Made by a program: the position numbers and the translations under genes
Shown: positions 12,477 through 22,791 of the stretch, piece after piece
Position numbering within the stretch: the stretch's first letter is position 1
Layout of the letters: each line of letters begins with the position of its first letter
Notes under the pieces: generated by a model
Database searches by the model: none
What the model was told of the DNA's origin: nothing
Seen by the model: only the letters and a program-made list of their open reading frames with translations
Assembly (NCBI RefSeq): GCF_003086295.3
Contig: NC_092043.1
Location: forward strand, 51,054,598 to 51,118,597
Direction of reading: 5' to 3'
Source of the DNA: Arachis hypogaea
Lineage: Eukaryota > Streptophyta > Magnoliopsida > Fabales > Fabaceae
DNA: 64,000 bases

Positions 12477-12610
12477 TGACGTAAGCACTTAGGTCATAAA
12501 GCACCAACAATGTAGCTGGTGCAAGATAGCAAACAATGACGTAAGCAATGACGTCATAAGAAGGGTAAGGATGGGAATTGTCCATCAAACCCAACTATTA
12601 TAAATAGGTC
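12477..12610 (+). promoter_or_regulatory. Viral promoter with as-1-like TGACG repeats and TATA box
   Basis: TGACGTAAG occurs at 12477-12485. A second, paired site TGACGTAAGCAATGACGTCA lies at 12537-12556. Together they resemble the as-1 element (tandem TGACG, bound by TGA-type bZIP factors) of the CaMV 35S promoter. A TATA box (TATTATAAATAG, 12596-12607) follows about 40 bases downstream. The transcription start would be near 12630. This is the only non-coding block inside the viral copy and lies where the pregenomic RNA promoter is expected, between the transactivator and the movement protein. Confidence 0.75.
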
Positions 12611-12817
12611 GCTTAGGCAATTGTAGAAGGCATCAAACAATAGAAAGCAGGAGGCTAAGAGTACGCATATGCTAGGAGAGCAAGGAGGAAGCTGCCGAGG
12701 CGATTCTATAGTTTGAAGAAGAATTCCCTTAGGAAAAACCAATTCTAAACTCCCCTCTGGAGTTAGTATCTACAATCTCCCATCTGGAAATAAAAACATC
12801 TTATGTAAAATATACTA

Positions 12818-12823
12818 AATAAA
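12818..12823 (+). terminator. Probable viral polyadenylation signal (AATAAA)
   Basis: AATAAA lies about 190 bases downstream of the expected transcription start. This is the spacing seen in pararetroviruses, where the signal is bypassed once and then used to make a terminally redundant RNA. Another AATAAA occurs at about 12789. Confidence 0.5.
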
Positions 12824-12870
12824 GGAAGTTTTTCTCCAGAAAGGTACGCCTTTATCCTAATCTCTTAGTT

Positions 12871-13787
12871 ATGAATTATTTAGAAAGTTTAGAATTAACA
12901 GAAGAATCTGATTATTATAGATTAACTGCTTTATTAGATAATAAAAAACAGGCTGTTCTAAAAATAGAATTAAATCTCAAATCAAATGAAAATTTTAATA
13001 AACAAAATCTTTTAAAAGAAGTTTTTAATAGAAAAAATATAATATACTATGGAAAAATTCAACTTGAAGCCCCTATAAAGATAAAATCGCCAATGGAGAA
13101 CTTGAAATAGCTTTGATAAATGATGAAGAATTGAGTAAACATATTGAGAAAATTAAGGATCAACAAAAAATATCTAAAATTGGATGGATTCATATTAGTA
13201 CTATACAAGTCTTAATCAAATCTACATATACGAAAGGAATTAATTCACCAATAAGCTTAGCAATCTGTGACAAAAGAATTACTGATGACCCAATAGATCA
13301 AATAATTGGAATTGTTCATGGAAACTTGGCAAACGTAAATGTTAAATTCAATGCCCATCTTGGATATGCTATACCTTTATCAACTGAAAACCTTGGAAGA
13401 TCTATAAGTTTGGCTTATAAATTTCATAGAAAGAATCTAATGGAACAAGACGATGAACCTTTTTCAATTACATATGCAATAAATTATGCTTTAACAAATA
13501 GCCATCATAGTATAATATTTAAAAACAGAGAAAGAATTTATGTTGATGAATTATTTCAGAAAATTGTAAAAACAGAAATACCAAAATATAAAGCTATTGA
13601 AAACCCAGTTCTATTATTAAAAGAACTATCAGAAAAATTAGTTTCATCGAATTTTCAAATAAGAGAATCTAAAATTAATAGCCCTTTAAGTTTATCCAAG
13701 TTAAAGATTAAAGAAGAAAATTCTGAAATAAAAGAATTAACAAAAAAGGTCAAAAAATTAAATGAAACCCTAAACATTAAATTATGA
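12871..13787 (+). pseudogene. Viral movement protein ORF (one frameshift)
   Basis: It starts with ATG 12871, the first ORF after the promoter region. The first frame closes at 13110 and the continuation is read in another frame to the stop at 13785-13787. There is thus a single frame change near 13080-13112. The central part resembles the 30K-type movement proteins of caulimovirids: a hydrophobic beta-rich core and a conserved Asp in the IDQIIGIVHGNL region. The C-terminus is a coiled coil. These proteins move virus between cells by tubule formation at plasmodesmata. The stop overlaps the next ORF start (ATGA at 13784). Confidence 0.75.
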
Positions 13788-14020
13788 CAATAAATAAAGA
13801 AAAAATATATGTAACTTATCAAGACAAGAAACAAGAGCTCTTTGAAAGAGAAAATCGGTTGAATTATTTACAGTTTTCTGAAATAAATCAAAGAGCATTT
13901 GAAACTCTAAAAATAATTTATGACAAGTTAAAAAGAGAAGTCGAAGAGCTAGAAAAATTAATAGAATCTCTAGAAAATAGTAATGAATCGATGATAGAAT
14001 TTGCAGAAATTCTAAGATAA
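13784..14020 (+). CDS. Viral small ORF, 78 aa, coiled coil (unknown function)
   Basis: An intact open frame that overlaps the movement protein stop by ATGA. It is rich in Lys, Glu, Leu and Ile with heptad-like spacing (REVEELEKLIESLE), predicting a coiled coil. The position corresponds to soymovirus ORFs that follow the movement protein. I do not recognise a family. Confidence 0.55.
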   Translation: MTINKEKIYVTYQDKKQELFERENRLNYLQFSEINQRAFETLKIIYDKLKREVEELEKLIESLENSNESMIEFAEILR

Positions 14021-14023
14021 ATA

Positions 14024-14215
14024 ATGAAGTATACAAAGATTGAAAGACCAGAAAATAAAATAAAAAGGAAAAGGGCGAAAAAATTAAAAAGTAGAATAAA
14101 GGAGTATAAAAGGGAATTAAATAATCTTCAGATCGAAATTGATGACCTTATAATAAAAAGGATAGAAATAAGAATAAATATAAACAAGTTGGAGCTAAAC
14201 TTAAAAAATTTATAA
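14024..14215 (+). CDS. Viral small ORF, 63 aa, very basic (unknown function)
   Basis: The ATG at 14024 follows the previous stop by three bases. The product is strongly basic at its N-terminus (KIKRKRAKKLKSRIKEYK), followed by a leucine/isoleucine heptad segment. A nucleic-acid-binding role is possible but not shown. The frame is open in this copy although the larger viral genes are broken. Confidence 0.5.
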   Translation: MKYTKIERPENKIKRKRAKKLKSRIKEYKRELNNLQIEIDDLIIKRIEIRININKLELNLKNL

Positions 14216-14443
14216 ATGCCTGGAAAGCCATATTATGACTTAAAAGAATTAAAGCTGTTAAAAGAAAAAATGGAAAATGAAGTTGAAAAATTAAAAAGAT
14301 ATTTAGAAACCACAGAAAGTGTAGAAATAAAAGAAGTTTTTGAGGATTTAAGAAATTATATTAAAGAAAAAGACAAACAGATAAAAGATTTTATATACAA
14401 TAATCCATGCAAAAAAGAATATTATAAACTAAAACAAGATTGA
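14216..14443 (+). CDS. Viral small ORF, 75 aa, coiled coil
   Basis: The ATG at 14216 abuts the preceding stop, giving termination-reinitiation style coupling. The product is charged and helical (LLKEKMENEVEKLKRYLE). No known motif is recognised. It is the third of three tightly coupled small ORFs between movement protein and primer-binding site. Confidence 0.5.
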   Translation: MPGKPYYDLKELKLLKEKMENEVEKLKRYLETTESVEIKEVFEDLRNYIKEKDKQIKDFIYNNPCKKEYYKLKQD

Positions 14444-14489
14444 AAAATCAGAATTATAAATACTAGTAATACGGTCAATACTTTTTATT

Positions 14490-14585
14490 ATGAATTGGCA
14501 AATTATTCGAAGAGTTAATAGAAATTTCAAAAAAGAAATTAAAAGAAAAGACGACTTTAAAAGTTTGGTATTAGAGCCAAGTTAA
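14490..14585 (+). CDS. Viral mini-ORF (31 aa) spanning the primer-binding site
   Basis: A short ATG-to-TAA frame (MNWQIIRRVNRNF start) that ends two codons after the tRNA-Met primer-binding site, so the site is read as coding sequence. In soybean chlorotic mottle virus the primer site is also reported to lie within a small ORF (Ib) and not in a leader. This supports the soymovirus-like placement. It may be too short to be translated. Confidence 0.45.
   Translation: MNWQIIRRVNRNFKKEIKRKDDFKSLVLEPS
14566..14580 (+). promoter_or_regulatory. Reverse-transcription primer-binding site (tRNA-Met type)
   Basis: TGGTATTAGAGCCAA matches the caulimovirid consensus complementary to the 3' end of initiator tRNA-Met (TGGTATCAGAGC) except for one C-to-T difference. 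It lies in the same orientation as the viral genes and marks the conventional map origin of such genomes. Confidence 0.8.
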
Positions 14586-14640
14586 CGATTAAGGGTAACA
14601 CTTTCTCTTTAAACAACACTTTTAATGACACACTTTTTCA

Positions 14641-16044
14641 GCCACAAAAAAATAAAAATATGCACAGACACATCTATACACTAGATAGTCCCTAATGTAT
14701 AGGTGCTTCAAGACTCCAGTTAATTAAGATGCATGCTCATGGTCACCTCAATTTTCCGAATTTATTTTTGGAGGAATTCATTTATTTATTTTTTTTATTT
14801 TTTATAGTGTGTCTAATATGTTTTAGATTCTATAAAAAATATGACTTTCGAATTTATTACAAATCGTTTTTTTTCAAAGATAGCAATAGCACTTTATCAT
14901 TATTATTTAAAAATATCTTTATTATTTATATACTAAAATTAGATACTAATATAAAATATTTATTAAAATATAAATATATATATATAATAATATATTAATA
15001 ATTAATTTTAAATTTTTAATATACAAATACTATTTTTTATTTACAAATTCATCAAATGATTGGGTTGATCCCAAAAACGAAACAAAAATTAAGAAATTTA
15101 TTGCTGGTTGTAATTATCTAAAATTATATATCAGCAGTTTTAGATTTTAATTTCTATACATTGTCCAATTATCATATATTGTCACTACTCACTACAACAA
15201 AGTTATTTTATCTTGAGTACCTCTTTTTTAAATGGTCATATAAATAAATAAATTTGATTTATCAAGAATATAGACGATTTCAACGAGATGAGTGTTAAAA
15301 AATTAGTAAATTTTATAATTTGTAGTTTTCAATTAATTATTATTAATATTTTTAATCAATGTTCCTCCATTTATGAGAGCCATGGCTTCTGCTCCCCCTT
15401 GCGGCAAATGATCAACGGTTACACTCTGTGACTCTGTGTACTACAGGTCAGGCCTAGGCCAGCACATTCCAGAAACCAGCTGCTATATTCATCTCACCAT
15501 ATATTAATTAAGGAAAAATATTGAGAGTATAATAGAGATATTTTTTAATTAAAATTAAATAATAATTAAATTAATTAATTATTATTTATTTTTAATTTTA
15601 AATTTAATTTAAATAAACAATTTATTATATATATTATATAAATATTTTATTAATTTTTTAACAAAATTTATTAATTAATTATATATATTATTTATTTATC
15701 AATTATAATTTATATCTTTTATTATAATTATATATTAAAAATTTGTGTGTGTAAAATTATATATTATTATTATTATCACTTAAAGATATAAAATTCATAG
15801 TATATTATTAATATAAATAATTTATAATAAAGTCAATTCACAAGTTAATAATTTAAATTTATTCAATTAAAATTCAAACTCATGAATTGACTTTATTAAC
15901 AAGCAACGAGTCGAATTTGAATTTTCTCCTTAACCAACTTCACTCACTTATAATTTTAGAATGGCCATGCAATGTGTTAGTAAGCGACTCAACCTTATTA
16001 TGACTAATTTATTTAGTTGTTAATATGAAATCTAATACGTATTA
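14641..16044. other. Very AT-rich spacer with one MITE-like stretch
   Basis: No gene is seen. Most of 15530-15830 is almost pure A/T. A MITE-like block at about 14927-15027 shares its core (taataattaatttt) with the copies at 37555, 40121 and 49583. CACTACAACAAAG near 15190 resembles a CACTA-type transposon end, but no partner was found. A short GC-richer piece at 15360-15480 is unexplained. Confidence 0.45.
14927..15027. repeat. MITE-like AT-rich repeat (degraded)
   Basis: The run starts with tatatactaaaattagatac and ends with taatatacaaatac. It matches, loosely, the better preserved copies near 40121 and 49583. The ends are poorly defined. Confidence 0.35.
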
Positions 16045-18530
16045 TTTTAGGCTGATTAGTCTCTGCAATGTAGTTTACAAGATCATCATGAAAGTTTTTG
16101 TTAATAGGCATCGTTCTTATCTTGCGGAGATTGTTGACCCACTTTAAGGAGGATTTATTCCGAGACGAGGAACTCCTGACAACATTATTATTGCTCAAGA
16201 AGTCCTCTACTTTATAAAGAAGACTAAATCAAAGAAAGGCACACTGACCTTTAAGATTGACCTGGAGAAAGCTTATGACAGAGTTGACTGGATGTTTTTA
16301 GCTCATACTCTTAAGAGTTTTGGTTTTCTTATTCCTACACTTAATTTGATTATGAATTGTGTCACTGCTTTTTATCTATTCTTTGGAATGGGAGTCGTCT
16401 GAATGGCTTTACTGTTAACCGAGGTCTTAGACAAGGAAACCCTATGTCACCCTATCTTTTTGTGATGTGTATGGAGCGATTGGCATGCTTTATTAGTCAT
16501 CAAGTTGATTTGGGCTTGTGGGAGCCGGTTGCTATTTCTAGAGGGGGACCAAGAATATCCCACTTAATGTTTGCGGATGACTTTCTTCTATTCTATAAAA
16601 CTACAAAGAGACAAGTGCAAAATGTGATGTTGGTTTTAAAGACTTTTTGCAAAGCATCTGGGATGAAGATTAATGTGGACAAATTTAAAGCGCTTTGCTC
16701 CAAAAATATCTCTACAACAAGAAAAGAAGTTTTCACTGGGATATCCTCTATCAGATTTGTCCAAGACTTGGACAAGTATCTTGGAGTTACCCTTGGCCAT
16801 TCTAGGGTGACTCGTTCAGTTTTCAATGGTGTCCTGAATAAGATTCGGAGTAAGCTAGCGAGTTGGAAAGGAAGTTTACTCAATCGGGCTAATAGATTCT
16901 GCTTGGTTAATTCTGTTGTCGCCGCTATTCCCACGTACCAAATGCATGTCTCTATTTTTCCCAAATGAATCATTAGTAAATTGGAGTCTATGATAAGGAA
17001 TTTTCTTTAGAAAGGACAAGTTGATGGAAGAGAAATGAATCTTGTTAGTTGGAAGGTACTGGTTACTCCAAAAAAAATATGGAGGTTTGGGGATTAGAGA
17101 TCCTTATTGTGTAAATATTGCCCTTCTTTGGAAGCTAGTTTGGACTTTTTTTCAGCAGCCAAACAAACTATGGGTCCAATTGTTGGATGCCAAATACCGA
17201 TCATCTCTATATGACTGCTTTAGTTATCCTAAGAACAAGGACTCTCCCATTTGGAGGTGTCTTTGCAAGGCTTGGGAAGTGTTGAAGGATGGGTTTGCTT
17301 GGTGCATTGGAGATTTGAACCAAAATTTTTGGTTTTCTAGCTGGAGGAGAAAAGGACGGTTATCTAATGAGATGGATTATGTTCACATTTCTTATTCGAA
17401 TCTCCGGATACAGGATATTTGGTTGGTTGGTAGGTGGCATTTGGATACTCTTTATTCTTCTTTGTCTCAAAATCTGAAAGGAAATATTCTCTCTTACAAT
17501 CCAGATGAACAAGCAAGTCCAAAAGTGGGTTGGTATTGGAGTGGGTCTGCTGCCAAAATCTATGACTCACGCAATGGTTACCTGTGGTTGTGTAAGCAGC
17601 TGTTTGGTTGGGAGGAGCGGGAGAATTGGCTTTGGCTTTGGCGTCAGCTTGTTCCGGAAAAGCATAAGTTTTTGGTTTGGTTGTGTCTTAAAGAGGCTCT
17701 TCCTACTGCAAGTTTTCGCTTTAGAAAAGGGATGTCGTCATCGGATAGGTGTCCAAGATATCTTTCTAGGCAGTAATCGGATTTACATTGTATTCGGAAT
17801 TGTCCAAAAGTTCAGCTTGTCTGGCATAGGTTGGATATTTCTTGTCATCCTTTGGATTTGAAGAATTGGTTCTTGTATCATAGCAGAGAGCATCTGTTCA
17901 AGTTCTTTTTGGGATTTTGGTGGATATGGCGAGTAAGGAATAATGATATATTTAATCCCCATGAAACTTGGCCTCTGAAAAAAGTGATTTGTCTGGCATT
18001 AACTTCAGAAAATGAGTTTAGGAATATTTTTGAGTTACAACGTACGTCCCTTCCCTCTACTCTAAATGGTTTTTGGAATCCCCCATCCATTGGTACTTTT
18101 AAGATTAATTGTGATGCTAGTTGTTTTGGTTCGGGTGATAGTGTTGGTTTTGCTTGTGTTATTAGAGATTGTAATGGGAGCTGGCAAATGGGGTGTTAGG
18201 GAATGATTGAGAGTAATAGTATTCTTCAAAGAGAATTGTTTGCTATTTGGAGAGGATATCTCTTAGCTTGGGATGTGGGTCAACGAGATGTTATTTGTGA
18301 GACGAATTGTGTAAAAGCATTTAGTCTTGTTACTCAAGATAGTTTTGGGTTTATTGAACCATTGGTGCTCAAAATAAGAGATATCATGCATTGAAATTGG
18401 AGTGTTGACTTTTGTTTGATTATAAGAAATGCAAACACGGTGGCAGATATTATGGCAAAGATGGCGATGAAGTTACAACTTTCGCATGTGGAGCTTCTTT
18501 CACCTTGGTAGGAGTTTAAGAGTAGGCTTA
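16045..18530 (+). mobile_element. Non-LTR retrotransposon (plant L1/LINE type), 5'-truncated and decayed
   Basis: The reverse transcriptase region begins at about 16045 (ISLCNVVYKIIMKVFVNR). It continues through TFKIDLEKAYDRVDW (near 16250), RQGNPMSPYLF and the FADD catalytic box (16570-16584). A zinc-binding RVT domain is readable at about 17600-17780 and an RNase H domain at about 18090-18480 (INCDASCFGSGDSVGFACVI; NANTVADIMAKMA). No endonuclease or gag-like ORF1 lies upstream, so the copy is 5' truncated, as usual for LINE insertion. Several stops (for example 16145-16147, 16966-16968) and frame changes show decay. The RNase H tail places it among plant LINEs with a C-terminal RNase H. Confidence 0.88.
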
Positions 18531-18608
18531 AACGGAACTATCCTTCTATTTAAGCAGTTCCTTGTTTTATTTGTTTTGTTTTTCTTTGTTTAATTTATTT
18601 CAGTCACA

Positions 18609-18643
<35 letters not shown>
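18609..18643. repeat. (TA)n microsatellite
   Basis: About seventeen TA units directly follow the LINE 3' region, where a tail would be expected. This may be an expanded remnant of the LINE tail or an independent microsatellite. Confidence 0.9.
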
Positions 18644-18645
<2 letters not shown>

Positions 18646-18649
18646 TTCA

Positions 18650-19450
18650 GCCAACTTGAACAATTTTTTAAAGTATAAAATTTTAAATTTTTTAAAAATA
18701 AGATTATAAATAATTAGGATTAGTTCCACAAAATTAGGACCTTCCTCTATGAACATGAACACATATAGTTTCTTGAACGTAGGTATCATCACGTAATGAC
18801 TTTATGAACGTGTAACGCTCCCTCATGTCATCAGTAGAACAATCGTCCGTTACGTTGCCGACTTGTCACTGTATTTTCTGTCAAAACTCCTCTATGCATC
18901 ATGCTGGGCCGACTTCCGTCGAATTCTCCTCGCTACGAACAACACAATCGGATCCTTATGAAGTCAAGCTCCATTTGGCGGGAGTCTCAAATCGCCGCGG
19001 AATGCGACGTCCTCTTCTCCCTGCGTCAATTCCTTATGGCTGCGACGTGTATCTCTCCGTGCAACGTATTTTCGGTGCGATTGATCCCTTCCCGTGGAGT
19101 TCTTCTTCTTCCGTTGTCTTGGAGTTCTTTTTTTTTTTTTTTGGTTTTGGATGATTATTTTTATTAGTTTTATTTTTTTAATTTCAGATGATTTTTTTTA
19201 TTTTGGGTGTTTCTTTTCACAAATTTTAAATGTTTCTTTCCTCTAAGTTCAGATATTTTTTTGTGTTTTTGATGAATAAATATTTTTTTTCTTTATTTTC
19301 AGATGTTCATTCTTTTTTATTTAGGAATTAAAAAAAAAGATATCTCATTTTTGTTTGATTATTTTAGATGTTTTTTTTTGTAACATGTTGAATGTTTTTT
19401 CTATTAAGACTTTTGAAAATAAATTTTTAAAATGTGTGCATTTTTTTAAT
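18650..19450 (+). repeat. GC-rich island followed by a T-rich tail (repeat family copy 1)
   Basis: A CpG-rich stretch at about 18825-19110 with no identifiable protein runs into a T-rich tract. That tract has phrases such as ttggttttggatgattattt, tttcagatg and gtgtttctttt repeated every 40-60 bases. A similar arrangement occurs at 20256-20870. The short open frames are of low complexity and not credible genes. Confidence 0.4.
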
Positions 19451-20255
19451 TTATTGTGAGTAATAGTAAAAATTGAAAATAGAGTTTCATTTGAGTAAGA
19501 TTGTGGAATTTTTTTTGTGTGTGTTATTAAACATTTTGTTGCATTTTATATGGTAGTTAATTAGAATTCACTGGTATCTTAATTGATTATTTAACAAAAT
19601 TAATTATCTAATATAATGTATAAACTTTTAATGCAATAATAGTGGGTTTTGTAAAAGAATTACTCCCATTAAAAAATTATTCAACAATATTCTATTTATT
19701 TAAATTTGTCTATGAGTCATTTAATCTATATATTTGCTTTTGATTTTACAAGGATATGTAAATTATCCAAAAAAAATATTATTTCAAAACAATTATATAT
19801 AAAGAGAATAAATATTTATCACCACTAGTCTTTAATTAAAAGTTTGAAAAAATGATAAATAATTATATAGATTTTTTACTTTTTGTTTTGTAGACATTTT
19901 AATTTTTAATCATTTAAAAATATATTTAAATTTATAACCTTTTTAAAAATAGACATACGTATCTCTCTATCCATGGAGTCTATCAAATTTAACAAAAATT
20001 TATGACATTACTTCTATTATACTGATTTAGTTCTTACGGATGTATATGTGGAAGGAAAAATGTTAAAAAGAAAAGTATAAGAAAACAACTTTTTTTTAAG
20101 CTAACAAAAGCTAATTCTATTATAATTTAAATTTTATAAATAAATAAAAATTCAAAATTCAAAATTCAAAAAAATTCTTTCTATATTTATCCGAATCACA
20201 TTTATAATACACAATAAAAACAATCTATAAAAAACCTAATCCCTTTTCCATTCAC
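19451..20255. other. AT-rich spacer
   Basis: Nothing identifiable. It is AT-rich sequence between two repeat-family copies. Confidence 0.5.
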
Positions 20256-20870
20256 TTGAAAACAGTCAAATCTCTTCCTTTACAAACCCATCGTATTCAC
20301 GCATTTTTTTTTACGCCGCCACCCATTGACCACCGTCGCGTCTTTCGTCGCGATGCGCGGCCTCTTCCTCGCGTCTCGTCGTCGTCCTTCTTTCGTCGAC
20401 GCCGCCGTCCACCGTCCCGAGACATCTGCACCGCCACGGCCCCCATCCGTTGTGACGCAGCCACCAGCGGGTCTCCATTCGCGACGCGCGATCAACTACT
20501 CCGATTCATGGCGACTTCTCCACTCGCGATGCGTGGCCTCTGTGGCTTCCTCCTTACAACATGCCAACGCGAATCCTCCACCGTGTACGCAACACCGTCC
20601 AAAATGTTGTCGCCGGTCACCCTACGACTCTTCTTCTTCTCCTCCTCCTATTTGGTTTTGAATGATTTTTTTAACTAGTTTTTTATGTTTCTTTTTCCTG
20701 AATTTCGGGTTATTCTTTTTATAAGTTTTGGATGCTTCTTTTTTCTATAATTGTATGTATTTTTTCTTAAAATTTGGATAATTTTTTATGTTTTGTATGT
20801 TTTTTTTAGGTTTTTAATGATTTTTTATCTTATGTTTTGTTTTTTTTTTTGGAATTTAAACTTTTTTATT
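20256..20870 (+). repeat. GC-rich island followed by a T-rich tail (repeat family copy 2)
   Basis: A CpG-rich stretch at 20310-20640 (cgccgccgtccaccgtcccg) is followed by the same T-rich tail (tttggttttgaatgattttt) as copy 1. The small open frames on both strands are arginine- and serine-rich artefacts of base composition. The GC-rich part could be a captured gene piece or an old transposon end. Confidence 0.4.
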
Positions 20871-22791
20871 GAAAAGAGAAATTAGAATTTGCATAATAAA
20901 TGAAAAAAGGTAAATTAGAATAAGAAAAAGTAATTAATAAGAACTTTGCTAGGTTTTAATTAATAGTCATTAATTTTGTATTTGTTAAAAAATAAAATTT
21001 AAATAATTAATAATTAATAACAATTAATTAATATAAAATACGTTTAGATATGTTTGTTGATTTGTTTTTAGTTATACCTTTTTTAATTCTCTATCGGAAT
21101 TGATTTAAAAAAGGACAAATTAGTTTTTTTTTTTAAAATGACGTCATCGTTTGATTAGTGTCTTAAACGCCTGATCATCAATTAGGAAGTTGTTCGTGTA
21201 AGCTGGCTGTGAAGAGTGCTAATTTCAGTAACAATAATGATCACCAATAAAATTATCTTCGAGCTCAAGAAGAAATACAGGTAAAATAAGACAAGAAAAT
21301 TCGACTTCAAAATCGGTCTGTTCCACATACTGTGCATGCCAGAGACCTAAAAAACGGTGTCGCTTTTTTATTTATTTTAATGATGCCAAGGTATCTATCA
21401 ATTATAAATTTATATCAAATTTTTTTCCTAGATAAAGCGATCGATCGACCAACTTGTCTTTGGCAGATTCCAACATCTTTCTCCTTACTCAAGCTCGAAT
21501 CCTCCGGAATAAGCCTTGTTGCTCAAACTATTTTTTCAATAATATAATGTTATAATGTTATTTAATTTGAGAGTTCAAATCCTTCAATATAAATAACCTA
21601 CAAGTATGGAGACTTTTCTAATTTATTTTTTACAGCATATCTTTTAATTTAATAGGTTAAGGACTAACTGTTAGGATAGAATGCAATTTTATTTAAGAAT
21701 TTATCGATAGTCTTATATGTATAAAATAAAATTTAAATTTCGATAATTATGTAAATAAATAAGTGAACTAACTATTCGACTAATTTAATTATTTTTATAA
21801 TTTTAATCTTTAATATTTATCCTTCATTCCTATCTAAATGGGCTGCTAGAGAATCTTTATTCTTCTATTTCAAGTAGATGTTGTCCAAGCAGAAATAAAA
21901 GGAACTTGTTGCTTTTATATAAACAAATTTGTCAATATCAGTGTCATTTTTCAAATAAAGAGGTTGATAATAAAATTCAAAATTTTGAATTAAACATGGA
22001 ATGGTTGAACAAAGACCAATCAATGAGTGTGACAATAACAACGACAAACGTGCAAGCCTTCCATCACATTCTTCGATTAGACTCTACCACAAACTTATCT
22101 CTTGCATGAATAATGTATATTTGAAGTCTCCTCCACTTTAATTTAATTCTCAAACTTTATGCCACAAAATTAAATCAGATCAGACTGCATAAAATGTCAT
22201 TCTTTGGATTATTGATTTGTTGGATTATTCTTGTTACAATTATAATTATGATGCTTTTGCTTCGATCATCATGGATATTTGAAAAATAATTATATAAAAA
22301 CTAACCTAGTCAAAGTAATCAAGTGTAGTATTTATATTTGTAATAGCTCTGTGTTGCTTGTAATATTTTTCATTTGATTAGATATGTCAAAAAAGTTAAC
22401 GACGTGGACATGCATGTTATATTTTCCGATGATGATGTAATTATGAAATAAAATATGTTTATATTAACATGCCAATTTAGATCGATTTATATAAAAAATT
22501 TTATATAATTTTGTTACAATTTGTATAGCATTGGTTTCACTTTTACTTCCCAATCCAATTCATAATTATTTAAAATATTGTGTCTATATCGATTTGGATT
22601 TATTGGATTTGGATTTGGGATTACATTTATATTGTCCGATGAAGAAGTATTTATAAGAAATTAAATGATTCTCCATATTGATTAAGTTTATTTTTGATTG
22701 ATGATGTATTTTGAATATTGTCTATCTAGATGATCCCTTGAAATTTTTGTTGATGTTTATAGCTTCTGTTTGAGTATTTGTTCGCATATCA
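20871..22791. other. AT-rich spacer without identifiable gene
   Basis: Short open frames at 21332-21547 and 21906-22109 have no recognisable motifs. No RNA gene or clear transposon end is seen. Confidence 0.5.

Larger units (their letters stand above)
7400..14640 (+). mobile_element. Endogenous caulimovirid (soymovirus-like pararetrovirus), near complete and decayed
   Basis: An integrated copy of a plant DNA pararetrovirus. All modules are in one orientation: a coiled-coil ORF (7467), coat protein with zinc knuckle (7881-9249), protease/reverse transcriptase/RNase H (9218-11153), transactivator/viroplasmin (11129-12476), a promoter-bearing intergenic region (12477-12870), movement protein (12871-13787), three small ORFs (13784-14443) and a tRNA-Met primer-binding site (14566-14580). 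Separate coat and polymerase ORFs, a viroplasmin ORF, and a primer site inside a small ORF downstream of the movement protein fit Soymovirus or a close relative. Other endogenous caulimovirid genera cannot be excluded. The order is circularly permuted relative to transcription, as expected for integration of a circular genome. Multiple stops and frameshifts show that it is not functional as it stands. The borders are estimates. Confidence 0.9.

Noticed and set aside
7386..14443. Ty3/gypsy LTR retrotransposon
   Set aside because: No LTRs or integrase are seen, while a movement protein, viroplasmin domain and 35S-like promoter are present.
15190..15205. CACTACAACAAAG as a CACTA transposon start
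   Set aside because: It is a plausible terminus but no partner end or subterminal repeats were found nearby.
20280..20661. Arginine-rich open frames in the GC-rich island
   Set aside because: Several overlapping frames on both strands are open because of base composition; none shows a domain or start context.
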